A stretch of 64,000 bases of DNA from Strigops habroptila (taxonomy: Eukaryota > Chordata > Aves > Psittaciformes > Psittacidae), in NCBI RefSeq assembly GCF_004027225.2, contig NC_044290.2, positions 10,184,906 to 10,248,905 on the forward strand, read 5' to 3'. Positions 1 through 11,609 of this stretch are shown here, in pieces. The translations under genes and the position numbers were made by a program. A model generated the notes under the pieces. It made no database searches. It was given only the letters and a program-made list of their open reading frames with translations, and was not told the DNA's origin. Numbering within the stretch: position 1 is the stretch's first letter; each line of letters opens with the position of its first letter.

Positions 1-80
1 CGGTGGTGGCAGCGCCCCGACAGCGAGCGGGGCCCCCCCCTTCCCCGTCCGCCGCCGCGCTGCGCTTTGGAGGGTAGTGG
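1..80. other. GC-rich, CpG-rich edge, possibly the promoter or 5' end of a neighbouring gene
   Basis: The first 80 bases are very GC-rich with many CpG dinucleotides, and the composition drops sharply to ordinary AT-richer DNA afterwards. This looks like the tail of a CpG island that continues outside the window. In human, WIPI1 lies on the opposite strand on this side of PRKAR1A, so this could be the WIPI1 promoter or 5' UTR. No start codon or recognisable WIPI1 coding sequence is present, so the identity rests on synteny only. Confidence 0.3.
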
Positions 81-193
81 AGGGACGAGTTTTCCCTTAT
101 AAAGCATGATTTACGCTCTAAATACACTGTATTTGTGCGTTATCCGTGCGATTTATGGGGTTAAACCTACCAGGGAAGATACAAAGGAAAACA

Positions 194-210
194 CCCCCCC
201 CCCCCCCCCC
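194..210. repeat. Poly-C homopolymer
   Basis: Seventeen consecutive C bases sit about 110 bases after the GC-rich edge. Length is likely polymorphic and prone to sequencing error. Confidence 0.9.
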
Positions 211-1126
211 GAGCCAGCCTCTACATGAGAAACGTTCTGGAAGTCGGTGGGATGGCAGAAAGCACGCAGGAACAGGGGCAGAGCTGCAAACCCCTCATTA
301 GATGAGTAATCCTCATGTGAGTGCTGAAGTCATTGCCCTGGATCACTGGATGCGCACCGCAGGGCTTCTGGAAAAAGAGCCGCACGCAATACCATCTCAG
401 TGAGGCAGAGCCCATGCGGACACGGATCTCTGCCTGGATTAACCCCCTTCCGCTGCCTGTTGGAGGGTTTAAGACCTGTGACTCTGAAGATGATTGATTG
501 TGGGGAGGAAGTATGAAAATGGACAGCTTAAAAACCATGAGCTTGGAGGCTGGTAGCAAATGGGACGCATCCCTGGGATGCAGAGCGCATGAGTGATGCT
601 GCAAAGGCAGCAAGGGAATAATTTGAGATTCATCATGTTTTTTTGGGAAAATGGGGAAGGAATAACCTAATGGGGAAGTTCTAATAAACCTCAAAATGGA
701 ACAGAAAAGCTGGTTTTGAATGTCCCAAGACTGTCCCTGTTGATCAGCATAGTTTGGTTTTGAAACAGGGATGTCAGAAAAGGGGCTTGTGGAGAAGGAA
801 GAAGTTCAAAACCAAAACAAACCCAGGGAGACAGTGCCTTGTATATCAAACAAACAGCTTCTGTGCAGCTGCTGCTTGGGTAATCACCATGAGCTGGTTT
901 TAAAACGAAGCCTTGATAAAGCAGAGCCACAGAAGCATCTGAGACTTGGGCAACACAAATATTTTTGCAGCTTGACTGATGCAACCCTGTTGGTCAATCT
1001 TCCTCTCAGCTCTCTGCTGACAACGGCCGTTTAATTAGCAGAGGTGGGAGTAACAAACAGTTCTTGTCCTTTGCTACAGCGTGAAAACCTTTGGTGGCCT
1101 TTGGAGCAGGTCAAGTACAGCTGCAG

Positions 1127-1280
1127 AATGATAGAATAATAATGGTTTGTGTTGGAAGAGACTTTAAAGCTCATCCAGCTCCAACCCCCTGCCATGGGCA
1201 GGGACACCTTCCACTAGAGCAGGTTGCTCCAAGCCCCTGTGTCCAACCTGGCCTTGAACACTGCCGGGGATGGGGCACCC
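1127..1280 (-). mobile_element. CR1 LINE 3' fragment, 5'-truncated
   Basis: Read on the minus strand, this carries the typical avian CR1 3' end: the segment around CACAGGGGCTTGGAGCAAC, then AAGGTGTCCCTGCCCATGG, then the terminal part ending near ATTCTATCATTCTG. About 150 bp remain of a multi-kilobase LINE, the usual 5'-truncated form. Strong similarity to the copies at 2131, 10741, 35471, 37119 and 40847 in this same window supports the call. Confidence 0.88.
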
Positions 1281-2130
1281 TTACAGGGAAGAAACATCAT
1301 GCCATGGAGATCATTGCAGTTGTAAGACCAGGGCCAGCACCAGGACAAGCTGCTCTGGAATGTCTGGAATAGCTTCTGTGTGCTGGTGAAGCCCAACCTC
1401 ACAAGAACCTTTGGAGATCTTGGGATCTGTGCTCCAGCAGATTGGGGCGCTTGGGCTTTGGGCATGAAACAGAAGGTGAAGTGCTGAGTGTGGAAATTGT
1501 GGGTCTTTCTGAGAAAGGAATGAAGTATCTCTGATGGCTCAAACATAAAGAAGTAGTTACACTGATCATTCAGGAACATGGCTTTGGAAGGAGGTAGTAG
1601 TTAGGGTAGGAGGTAGAGCCCAAGATCTTTCTTGGGATCTGGGAATATGTCGCACCTAGGGAATATGTCCTGGCAGAGGCAGCAATGAGCCCTGCCAGGC
1701 ACCAGAAGGACCATTCTTGCTCTGATGCATGCATTTGCTGAGAAGAATACATCAGGAGTTGGCTTTCCTTTCCTGACAATCCTGTGACTGCAGTAACCAT
1801 CAACAGTAACAACCTCAACTCAGTGATTAACTCCGAAACCAGCCCAGAGTGTGGCCATCCGATCGGGAATAGTTTTCAACGCAGCACACTTCATGTGACA
1901 GATGTTGGTTTGTGTTCTCCGCACAAAGGAGGAAACAGAGGTGAAGAAGCTGGGGAACCACTCACTGCGCCTAGAAGGGCCTCTCCCAGCCCACAGCATC
2001 CTGCATGTGGCCACTTGATGTGGGAAGGGTTAGGAACCTTTGGATGGCTTTTAGGCTTTTCCTGGCTCAGTGTTTAAATTCTCGCCAAGCTCTTCCCTCT
2101 CAGATAAAAGGATTGGTCTCTGTGAAGCTG

Positions 2131-2284
2131 TGGCTGCCCCATCCCTGGCAGTGTTCAAGGCCAGGCTGGACACAGGGGCTTGGAGCAACCTGCTCTAGTG
2201 GAAGGTGTCCCTGCCCATGGCAGGGGGTTGGAGCTGGATGAGGTTTAAGGTCCCTTCCAACCCAAACCAGGCTGGGATTCTATG
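2131..2284 (+). mobile_element. CR1 LINE 3' fragment, 5'-truncated
   Basis: The plus strand carries the CR1 3' end from TGCCCCATCCCTGGCAGTG through the AAGGTGTCCCTGCCCATGG core to a terminus of GGCTGGGATTCTATG. The terminus with GGCTGGG before ATTCTATG is shared with the copies at 37119 and 40847, pointing to one CR1 subfamily. Confidence 0.9.
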
Positions 2285-5200
2285 TTATGTCTGATATTTG
2301 AATGAAATCTGCTACTGAAAGAAAGGTCTTGGCAGGGAGTAAATCTGCTATACATCCTTCACTGGTATTCATGATAACTATGGGCTTATAAGGGAGGCAG
2401 GAGGGAACAGGCAAAGGTGAATGTCTAACAGGGAGAGCACACGCTTCTCATAGCAAGGAAACCTCTAGGAGCTCCAGGCAATAAATGCTGCCATCTGGTG
2501 CTGTGAGTCCGGCTGCACACATGGTTCATACTGGTCTGGCATCAGTACACAGCGATGAATGAACGCAGTGATGTTTCTACACAGTGCTTGTTACAAGGAG
2601 ACAGCAGTCTTTGCTTATTCTTTGCATTATCCAGTGCACCTTCACTAGTGTTCAGTGCTGATGTAGGCAAAAACACTAACCTCAGAGAGCTGAGTAGTCC
2701 TGCTAATAGAGTGCTGTAGAAAGGAATGTGGAATTTAAACCTTTTATTGATATCGTGATTCCTGTATCAAATATAAAACTGCGGGGAAGAAAAACCAATG
2801 GCCAGAATATTTGCGCTGGTCACCAGCAGACCAGCTTGTCCTGCTGCATTGTCTGGACAGGTATTAGCCTGGTGTGGGGAGGGGAAGGGGTACAGCATGG
2901 TAGTGTGTGTGCCACGTGCATGGAAGAAGTCTCACTGCACTCTGTTTAAGGAACAGAAATCAGGAAGATGCATTATGGCCTTAAGAGCCTTCTGCTGGCA
3001 CATACATCAGTCAGGGTGATGGAAGGACAAGAGCCTGACTTCACATCCAGTCTGAAAATCACCAGTGTTTTGAGAGCTCTGCTTCTAGTAGTTCTTCCTT
3101 TTCAGTTTTAGGTGCTGACCCTGAGCTGGATCCCGCCATTTAATGAGCAGCCCTTTCAGAAGTGCTTGCCAAGGTCAGGGAAGAGCTTACAGCCTAATGC
3201 TGCCTTTCCTTGTGAGTTGGATTAATGCTCCTTATCTTATCCTTGCTCTGGCAAATATCCCATTTCCCTAACTAGCATTAGGACATCACACTTACCCTGG
3301 CAATGGATTATCTCACTGGAAGCTTTCATGAATAGGTTTGACATGCTGCTCACAGGCGAGTGGTTGATCTCTTTGGGGTGCACGCTGGACTCTAAAGTCT
3401 TGGAGTCTCCTTGTTTGAGAACCATAAGACCTGTACCACAAAGAGTGAAGGGGTTAAAACTGGAAAGGGAGAAACTTCTGCCTTCCCTTTAACTCTTGGA
3501 TACAGCACTAATTGCAATTCCTCTGTAATTATCTAGAGATCAAAGAATGTTCAGACATGAGAGATCAGAACAACCAACACAGCAAGCAGCAGACCAAGCA
3601 CACGGAGGTCCCAACAGATGGAGGAACATCGGGTTCCTGCACAGCCTGGTGTGACCAGACCAGAGGAGCAGCTCTGCTTCATGAGACTGTGGAGGGATAA
3701 CGTTGGGAACACAGGCTCCCTGTACAAGGTCCTAGCACGTAAGTCAGTCTCATGACCTGGGTGACTTCTCTTCCACGCTAGAGGAGACAAGGAGGGGCTT
3801 TGAGAAGAAACACCACAAAACATTGGTATAATAAATACATTCACAGCAGAAACAACTTGGTTCCTGTTCAAACAGAGAATGCAGGGAGGTCTCCACTGCC
3901 CATGGGACCGTGGTGTACACAGAGCCAAGGTAACCACAGCCACTGCTCACCAGGGCCCCCAAGTTCACGTGGATGCAGCTTCATGACTTGTTTTGCAAAC
4001 CATCTTGAATCGGTTCTCATGTGGCTTAATGAGCTTAAAGCTCATACAAGTAATTCAACCAGTGATGCCCATTACTGGAGCACGCAAACATCTCATGAGC
4101 CCGGATTCATCCTCAGCCCAGAAAGTGCTTTTTTCCTCATTCCGCTGGGGGAAGTGGAGATGGAGCAGGGCAAAGTGACTTCCACAGAGAGGCTGGAAAT
4201 GAGCAGCAGAGCAGGAAACTAGATCTACATCCCCTAATCATCTTGCTGCTTCGCATTTAACGGTTACAGCTGGAAAATTAAAGAAGGCTATATGATATTC
4301 TTGTGGGCACACAGCACTGCCAAGCAAGCCTTAGCTGACATTTCAAAGACCTATTGTTTTTAAAGTGGGTTCCTTCCATCTGGGAAAATGTTCTATTATC
4401 TTAGGGGGGAGAGGCAGAAACTTGCATCAGAAATCACTTGATTCTGTAGCCAGCTTGTTAGATGTTGGTCCAGACATTGTTTGGATGTCAGTCCAGACCA
4501 AGAATAGTGGATCTGACCGACTGCGTGATGTGTTTGCTTTGCCACCTGCTTTCAGAGACAAGCACATAAGCAAATGAGTGTTTTGAATGCTTTCATGTGT
4601 GCATCTCGCAAGAGAACTGTGTCACAGATGATGCTCTGAGAGGGAGCTCTCCCCGGACTACCTCTGTGTTAAAAGCAGGGGAACTGAGGCTTCTTTTCAA
4701 TGGGGGTATTTACATTCCATTACAAAACAAACACTGGTAGTATTTCACATGCATTCCCAGAAAAGAAGTCGACAGTAGCTGCACACTATCTCATTGCTCT
4801 TTAATTCAGTTTGCATCAGAGAGATCTTGGAGTCAAGAATCACATTTGCAGATGCTCGGGCAGTTCATGAACCGCTGAAGCTGCCCAGAGGTTGTGTAAA
4901 GTTAAGGATGCAAAACAAAGACAGTTCATATCCAAACTGCAGGAGGCGAAGTCCTGCTGCTCTCCCATCTCCTTCCCTCTTGCTGGAGGCCTGAGCCTTG
5001 CAGGGTCTTTTTTGCCATCCTTCGGATGCTGTTTGGTATCTCATATCTCTTGTGAGGCAACCCAGCACCCCTGCCTGCATCTCTTATCCCATTGTGCTCA
5101 TCCCTGTCCTCGCTCGGAGCTGAGAAGAGGGAGAGTCCTGGAAGTCCTTTAGCCTTGTACATAGACACCTAAGCAAACAGCATCCAATAAATATTGTCAG

Positions 5201-8200
5201 GATGGTGCTTAGAAACTTCTTGCCCTGCTGTTGAGGTGCAGCTTAATTGCTGGTCTAGGCTCAACCCCTTAGGTCAGAAGAGAGAAGGCTGAGCTCAAGT
5301 GAAACCCGCTTGCATGGCAGAACGGCTTAATCTGTGTTAGAATTTAATCAGGGTGTCATGGCTGTGTCACTGAGCTTGTCCTTCAGCAGACACAGGGCAG
5401 CTATGTGACATACCTCGGATAATGACGCTGCTGAGCTGCTCAACACTTACTCAGGAGGTAAAATGTTCCCAATGTTGCCCCTTGGGTGTTGGAGGCCTTC
5501 CAGCTGGGAACCACGCTGTGTGTATGAAGGGCTGTGTTGCAGCAGGCACGTCTTGCAGATGTAAATGGATTCCCTCACTGGCCTATCTTTAAGATCTGGG
5601 CACTTCAGGGCATTTTTTTCTTGGCTCTTGGTTACTCTGTTTGAGTCTTACCAGTCATATTCTTCTTCAAAGTAACATATGGAAATGATTTGAGATCAGT
5701 TTTGCTTTGCTCGCAGCAGACTTGTTCTGCACTGGGGACTGTTTCACACACTGTCAGCCCAGCTGATGTGCAGCAAGACCAAAGGCAGCTTCCTCACACC
5801 ACCTTTCAGGGTCTGGAGTGGTTTTTCACCCATGGCACAGGTTAGAGCACAAGGAATCTCAAGTGCTGTCTTTCAGACTGTATGTTTTTTTGATCATATC
5901 AATTCCTTGCTCTGTTCCTTTATCACAAAATTACAGATGTTGATCACAGATTTATTTACGCTGTAACTCATCCAGAGGCTCAGGCTACCTGGCAGACATC
6001 ATTCTTTTTCTCTCCTTGCATGCAGGTATATTGAAAGCTGTCAAGTTCATACAGTGAACTCCAGAGTCTGGCCTGGAACCCAGAAGCCCTCAAGTAGCTA
6101 TTGTTAAACAGGAGTATGTTTTTTCTGTCATTTGGCTCCTTATCTGTGGATCTTCCTATGAATCACACTGTACAGCCTCAGTGGGACATGGGGTGCAGCA
6201 GCAACAGTTGGTTATTTTCTATGCTAGTTGAAGCTTAAACAAAATACAAGAAGACATGCCCGAAAGCCACAGCATGAATTCTACCTCTGACATTGTCATG
6301 GGCTGCAGTGAGCTCACAGGTTTTAGCTGCACTAACTGCTGGTTAATGTGGATTTTAGGGCTGTTGAGGCTAATGGCAGCTTCTGTTTGGTAGAAGAGAC
6401 CTTTCTGTACCATTAAAGCTTCTTCATTCCCCATTCACCCAAGCCCAAGATAGTGCACGTGCAGCAGCCACCCCCATCAAGCATTGCATGTTGGGCTGTG
6501 CCTCTTTGGACCCTGCTTGTACATTGAGGGTGATGGATTTGCACAATTTAACATGTAGAACTGTGTGCGTGGGTCAAACATTGGCTCCTTCAATCCGACA
6601 CTTGCTCATTTCATTTGCTTTCAGCCCTGTCTGACAGTGGTACCTCACAGGCAGAGCATGATGGTGTCCTCAGAAACCCCACTACAATAACTCCTGTGTA
6701 GCACTCCAGCTACCCACAGGCACCGTTAATTTTCCTGCCACTGAAGTACCCATCAAGAAGCTGGTTTTGTTCTATGCACACAGCAGGGATAGCCAACTTC
6801 TGTGCCCTCATTTCTCATCTTGGCTCATGGAACTTCTTTTAACCCTGAGCTCCGCAATCACTGTTATCCCTGGCAGGGTGTGATTGCTCTTGGAGGTATC
6901 TTTTCTGGCCTAGTGATCTATAACTTTTTTCATATGGATCCAGCAATTCCTCAGCCACTTTATCTTCAAGCTGCTCTTCACACTCCTTTAACACTGCTCC
7001 TTGTGCCACCCTCACTGTTCCACGCACAGCCTTCCTACCCAACCAGCTTGGATCTCATTTACTTCCTCGGTGGATGCTGCAATGCTTTATGCTTGCAGGA
7101 TAATACTGAGTCAGTATCTCTGTGGGGTTTATACAATCACATGGTGAGGAGCAGAACAGAAAGCCTTGACTTCTTCCCAGCGACCATTCTTAGCTTCTAT
7201 TACTGTTGATCACCGTGTTGATAAATAGCACCATAAAAATTAGAGTAATAAATTCAGTTTTTGTAAGAACTTCTGGGAAGCTTTGTTAAAAAGCAAACAA
7301 ATTATCTTCCCACTTGGGATATTTCAGATGCTTTTTACAGACAAATTTATTGGTCTTTTACGAGACCAGGAGTACGTATCCTGCATGACTTAATGCGAAA
7401 TGGTGATGAGCCGAATGCCAGGGAATGATGAGGTGGCTTTGTCACCCAGCTGATGGAGGAATTGTGATGATCTTGAAGAGAGCTGCTGGTTTTAATCATG
7501 AAAATAGTGCTCTTGAATCCTTTGTATGAGGCTGAAGCAGAAATGGCTAAATACCTCAACCTAACAGTAGAGTGCTTTACAGAAATAAGTGGACATCCTG
7601 GTCCAGCTTCTCCATGGGAGTTTGGTAGCTAACTCAACTTGCAGGGACCTAAATACCTCTGGATACTTCCACCCTGAATCTGCCTACAAAGATCATCCTT
7701 CAGGCGGTGCTTCTTGGTTTAAAAATGAGAGCCATCAGGCTGTTAAATCCAAGAAGTCCTACCTGCAGCGTTGTGCTGTGACACACGGTGATTCACAGCC
7801 CCTGCCTGGGGAGTCACGTTGACTCAGTCATGTTCAGACTCCACCAGTGTTTACCAGTCTCGAAACCTGGATATGCCACCGCTATGGACACGTGATGGTT
7901 ACCACCACTGAAATCACTGCCGTGCTGATGGGCAGTGCTCGCCATTGGGGTTTGAATGAGGACTGACTTCCAGATTAGTCTTAAAAATGAATATACTGGT
8001 GCTTTAGGACAGCATCTGCTACAGGATAGGAGATAAAATGGAGTTATAGGAAGGGTTCCATGGAGTTCTCACTGAAAGCAAGCAGAAGCAGCAAGCAGGG
8101 CTCTGCACCTTGCCCCCCTCTGCATAGGGACGTGCTGGCTGTGTCTCCCAGCCTGCGTTGGTGGATTCATTCCGTTGGCAGCTCTGCTCCAGCCACAGCC

Positions 8201-9279
8201 TCAGGCGAAGGGTTGCTTCATGAGAAACTCTTTAATGCATGAAATGGTTTGAAATGAAAGTTGTGGGAATCGTGCTGACGGTAACACAAGTTATTTGCTG
8301 GGGAATGTTTATTATTTCATTAAGACAGTGAAGGCCAGGGTCTGACTGTAATTCAGACCACACCAAACAGAACAGGGCTTTGGTTTTAATTCCTCTTACA
8401 TCTTTAACAGTGTAAGAATTAACACATGAATGTGGACACAAACATAGGAGAAGCATGATTTAACTTTCAGAGATAAATCAGTGCTGACACACAGAGAAGG
8501 AGTTGTAAGTGGTTAACAAGAGGGAACTCGGGTTGGCATCGCAAGGCTCCTTCCAAAAGCCTGCTATGTTCCCTGCCTTTCCGCCTGAACTCTGGCTCCA
8601 GAGCTCAGGAAAGGATTGCATCAGGAGCAAGCTGTACAACAGTATCCTTGTTTTCTTAATAAAGAGAATGTCGCAGAACAGGTTTTACGTATGGGGCTGA
8701 TCTTTGTTCCAGATGGGATCTATCCCAAAACAGCACTTGGGACTTGTCCAAACAAGGAGGAGTGAGATGTGACAACAGCAGACAGCTGGTAGAAAAATAA
8801 AGAGCAAAAAAAAACCCTAACAAAAGCGTGTATGGGGAATGCACACAACTGCTTTCTAGTGTTCAGAGACTTATAAGTTATAGAAAGAAATACTGTTACC
8901 AGGTGAGCAAGTGGATTTGGTAGTTACTAATACTGTACTCTGATAGTATTTCACAAATATTAATGATTCCTTAGTATTTTGTGTAAAAGTTACAGCTTTT
9001 GGCTTAGTGTCAGGAAATCCTGGACCCTGGCTTCTAGTTAACCTGTAACAGAAGCTATAAGACATTTAAGGAATGTGAGCTCAGGGACCAGCTTTGGTCT
9101 GTTGTAAATGCAGATCTGAGATTTAACCTGTTATCCTTTATTTCCTTATTATGAGAATTAGTAAATAAGAAATGCTGTGGCACATGGTTCCTGATGGCTT
9201 GTCATGTCATTGCAAAAGCACTGTCTTCTAATATCCAAATATACATCAAACTGTAGTTATTGGAACCCTTTTGATTGTA

Positions 9280-9415
9280 TGTTATACATATAACATGTAT
9301 ATAGCTATACATATGTATATACACATATATTTGTAGAATATACATATATAGAGATATATATGTATATACATATATAATACATATATATACATATATAATA
9401 CATATATATATATAG
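9280..9415. repeat. AT-rich microsatellite, TATACATA-type
   Basis: About 135 bases of irregular alternation of TATACATA, ACATATAT and TATATA blocks. This low-complexity stretch lies about 300 bases before the CpG island of PRKAR1A. Confidence 0.9.
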
Positions 9416-9872
9416 AATGATGTAAGCACCGAATTGTGGTTGCAATGCTCTCACAGCAGCTCTAACACCAAGTTACATTCTCAGTCATAGGGAGATCAGC
9501 CGGCGCATGATTCCAGGTTCATTCCCTACTTTCCCAAGCCCGTGGATGGGATCTGCCTCTCCCTGCCGGCACAGCCGGGATCTTGGGTGACTTCTTACCG
9601 CCTTTAAGCACAGAACGTGGGGGGGGGATTTTAATCGATTATAGCGAGATCTTGGCTAACCTGGGATACATTTTATGACCCCCCGCAGCCGGATCTCTTC
9701 ACCCGCCAGCGTTCACCAGCTCCATCCTTAACTAACGCCTCTCGCCGTCACCGCGGACGCCGTTTGGGCCAGCCCACTGCTGCGGGCGAGGCCTGCCCAG
9801 GGGACGGGAGCCGGGAGCCGGTGGGTCCCCCCCGCCCGGGGCTGGAGCCGGACCCGCCGCGGTGCGCGAGCG

Positions 9873-9896
9873 GTCCCGTCCCGTCCCGTCCCGTCC
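9873..9896. repeat. GTCCC pentanucleotide repeat in the PRKAR1A CpG island
   Basis: Four perfect GTCCC units plus a partial fifth lie about 160-180 bases before the CRE. Copy number is likely variable. Confidence 0.9.
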
Positions 9897-10053
9897 GCGC
9901 CCCGCTCCTCCCGCCACCAGCTTCGCTCGTCTTAAAGCGGCAACCTCTCATTACGTCCCCCCTCACACTTTCCATCCCGTTGGTTCAGTGGCGCTCTGCG
10001 CTGCCCTCTTTAAGGTTACCGCGGCGACGGGTCTCGGTGAGAGCGAGGCGCAT

Positions 10054-10061
10054 TGACGTCA
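10054..10061. promoter_or_regulatory. Full CRE palindrome (TGACGTCA)
   Basis: A perfect 8-bp cAMP response element lies in the PRKAR1A CpG island, about 130 bases before the exon 1 donor and 12 bases before an inverted CCAAT box. CREB/ATF-family factors bind this sequence. Its position close to the expected start site suggests feedback of cAMP/PKA signalling onto the gene for the PKA inhibitor subunit. Binding itself is inferred. Confidence 0.75.
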
Positions 10062-10073
10062 GGGCGGGCGGTG

Positions 10074-10078
10074 ATTGG
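10074..10078 (-). promoter_or_regulatory. Inverted CCAAT box (ATTGG)
   Basis: ATTGG within the GTGATTGGCC context is a typical NF-Y site in TATA-less promoters. It sits 12 bases after the CRE and roughly 110 bases before the exon 1 splice donor. Confidence 0.55.
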
Positions 10079-10099
10079 CCGCGCCGGTCGGTTTCCGGT

Positions 10100-10185
10100 G
10101 GGAGCCGCTGTTGCCGTCGCTGAGGCCGCGGCCGGGCCGGGACGGGCGGGGGGCGGTGAGGGCCCGGCGGAGCCGCCCGCAGCAG
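10100..10185 (+). other. PRKAR1A: PRKAR1A noncoding exon 1 (5' UTR); start approximate
   Basis: The 3' end is a strong splice donor, GCAG then GTGAGC, with the intron beginning at 10186. The next usable acceptor in the gene is at 13462-13463, directly before the coding start. The 5' end is not visible and the given start is a guess based on the CRE and CCAAT spacing. Joined to exon 2, the last base of this exon supplies a G at position -3 of the start codon, giving a good Kozak context. PRKAR1A is known for alternative noncoding first exons, so others may exist here. Confidence 0.5.
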
Positions 10186-10740
10186 GTGAGCGGCGGGGCC
10201 CGGCCCGGGGCGGGCAGCGCCTGAGCGGGGCGGCGGCGGCGGGAGGGCGAGGCGGGGCGGGAAGCGAAGGGCGCGGAGCGGGAGGCCTGCGGCCTTGGGG
10301 GCGGGGGCCGGCCCCGCCGCGGGGAGCGGCCCGGTGCCGGGGCTGGAGCCGGCAGCTCCCGGGCCTGGCGCGGCGGGCGGCGCCCGCTCCGCTGGGCGCT
10401 GCGGCGGGGCGGTGGGGGGGGAAGGCCGCGCTGCCCGGGACCCTGTGGGCTCTGCCGGGCCGCGCCCCCCCCGCGCTGCGCTCGGGGCGTTCGGACGCCG
10501 CGGCAGAGAGGACGGGGGTTTGTGGGTGTCGGCCCCCCGGAGCGCCGGGTCGCTGGATAGCCCCGGTAGTCGCTGCGGGGAGAGGCGGGCTGGGCTTGGC
10601 GGGGCAGCCCCGGGCAGGTCCCGGTGCAGCAGTGGGTTCGGGGAGCTGGAAGGCTTCGCGTTTAACAACGTGTGGGAATGCTGCGGTTATTCCTTTGGTG
10701 TTTTCCTTTTTGGTTAACTAATTCCTTTTAGTATTCGATA

Positions 10741-10880
10741 TGCCCCATCCCTGGCAGTGTTCAAGGCCAGGTTGGACACAGGGGCTTGGAGCAACCTGCT
10801 CTAGTGGAAGGTGTCCCTGCCGGTGGAACTGGATGAGCTTTAAGGTCCCTTCCAACCCAAACCATTCCATGGTTCTATGA
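10741..10880 (+). mobile_element. CR1 LINE 3' fragment in PRKAR1A intron 1
   Basis: The plus strand shows TGCCCCATCCCTGGCAGTG, the CACAGGGGCTTGGAGCAAC block, and a terminus of CATGGTTCTATGA. It is in the same orientation as PRKAR1A and just downstream of the CpG island. It has a short internal deletion after GTGTCCCTGCC relative to the other copies in this window. Confidence 0.9.
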
Positions 10881-11609
10881 TTTTCTGCACCGGCCTTGCT
10901 GCTGCCATGAGCAGCCGCTGTCTATCAGCAATGCTTTCTCCATAGGTTGTCATTTGTAAGCTGTCACGGAGCCACCGAGTGTTTCTGGGGCTGTTAATTG
11001 GGAGTGACCTTCACTGTGCGAGCTGTCAAAACAAAAAAGAAGTAACTGGAGAACTTTAAGGTGCTTTTTCAAGCCCACGTGAAGCCCCTCCTTGGTGTTT
11101 ATGCAACACATAACACGTCTGCCTGTGCGTGCTTATGCAGGGATTAACTGTGACAAGAATGAAACCTGTTTGAAGTGTTTCATACTAACTCCAGTCCTCC
11201 CGCAATCTCTGGTCGCGTAATTCAAAGGGGATGGTGTTATATTGCCTGTGTGGCTGATGTTTCTCAATCTATCTGCTGCCTCAGTAGGATAAACCCCATA
11301 ATATGACTGCACCGCTTGGCTTTTCATGACTTGCTATTGCTCAAAAGTAGTTTGACTGAATCCATGTTTTCCCCTTTCAAAAGCTGTTCCTGGGATCAAC
11401 ATATCTCGCTGCAGATTCATAAGCTGTTGCCACTGTCCCTGTACCAGGTAACTTCCTTTATATTTCATTAAAAATGCCCTGAAAAATCCTTTCCTATTTC
11501 TTTAGGTGCCTCACTGTTAACTGCTTTAGGCAAAAAGTGATATTAATTAAATGTCTGTTTATATATATGTGTGTGTGTAAAAAAGTGTTTTAAAATGGTT
11601 CTATAACCT

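Larger units (their letters stand above)
81..9690. other. Intergenic region upstream of PRKAR1A
   Basis: No exon with a recognisable protein product was found on either strand. The open frames are all short (up to 157 codons), lack conserved motifs and use non-ATG starts in places. The region holds a 17-base C run (194-210), two CR1 3' ends (1127-1280 and 2131-2284), an AT-rich microsatellite (about 9280-9415) and otherwise unique-looking DNA. Distal enhancers could be here but cannot be recognised by eye. Confidence 0.6.
9700..10680. promoter_or_regulatory. PRKAR1A: CpG island promoter of PRKAR1A
   Basis: A sharply bounded stretch of nearly 1 kb is GC-rich and dense in CpG. It surrounds the noncoding first exon of PRKAR1A, with its likely start site near 10100-10130. 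It contains GTCCC tandem units (9873-9896), a CRE palindrome (10054-10061) and an inverted CCAAT box (10074-10078). No TATA box is evident, as expected for a broadly expressed gene with a CpG-island promoter. The long open frames on both strands here come from high GC content and are not genes. Confidence 0.85.

Noticed and set aside
6802-7209. A 135-codon plus-strand open frame with hydrophobic stretches, and an acidic open frame on the opposite strand
   Set aside because: Neither strand shows a domain I recognise, and there are no splice sites or start context supporting a gene. A decayed retrocopy is possible but not supported.
9985-10721. Open frames of 140-227 codons on both strands at the PRKAR1A promoter
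   Set aside because: They overlap each other in the CpG island, consist of Pro/Ala/Gly/Arg runs, and reflect GC content.
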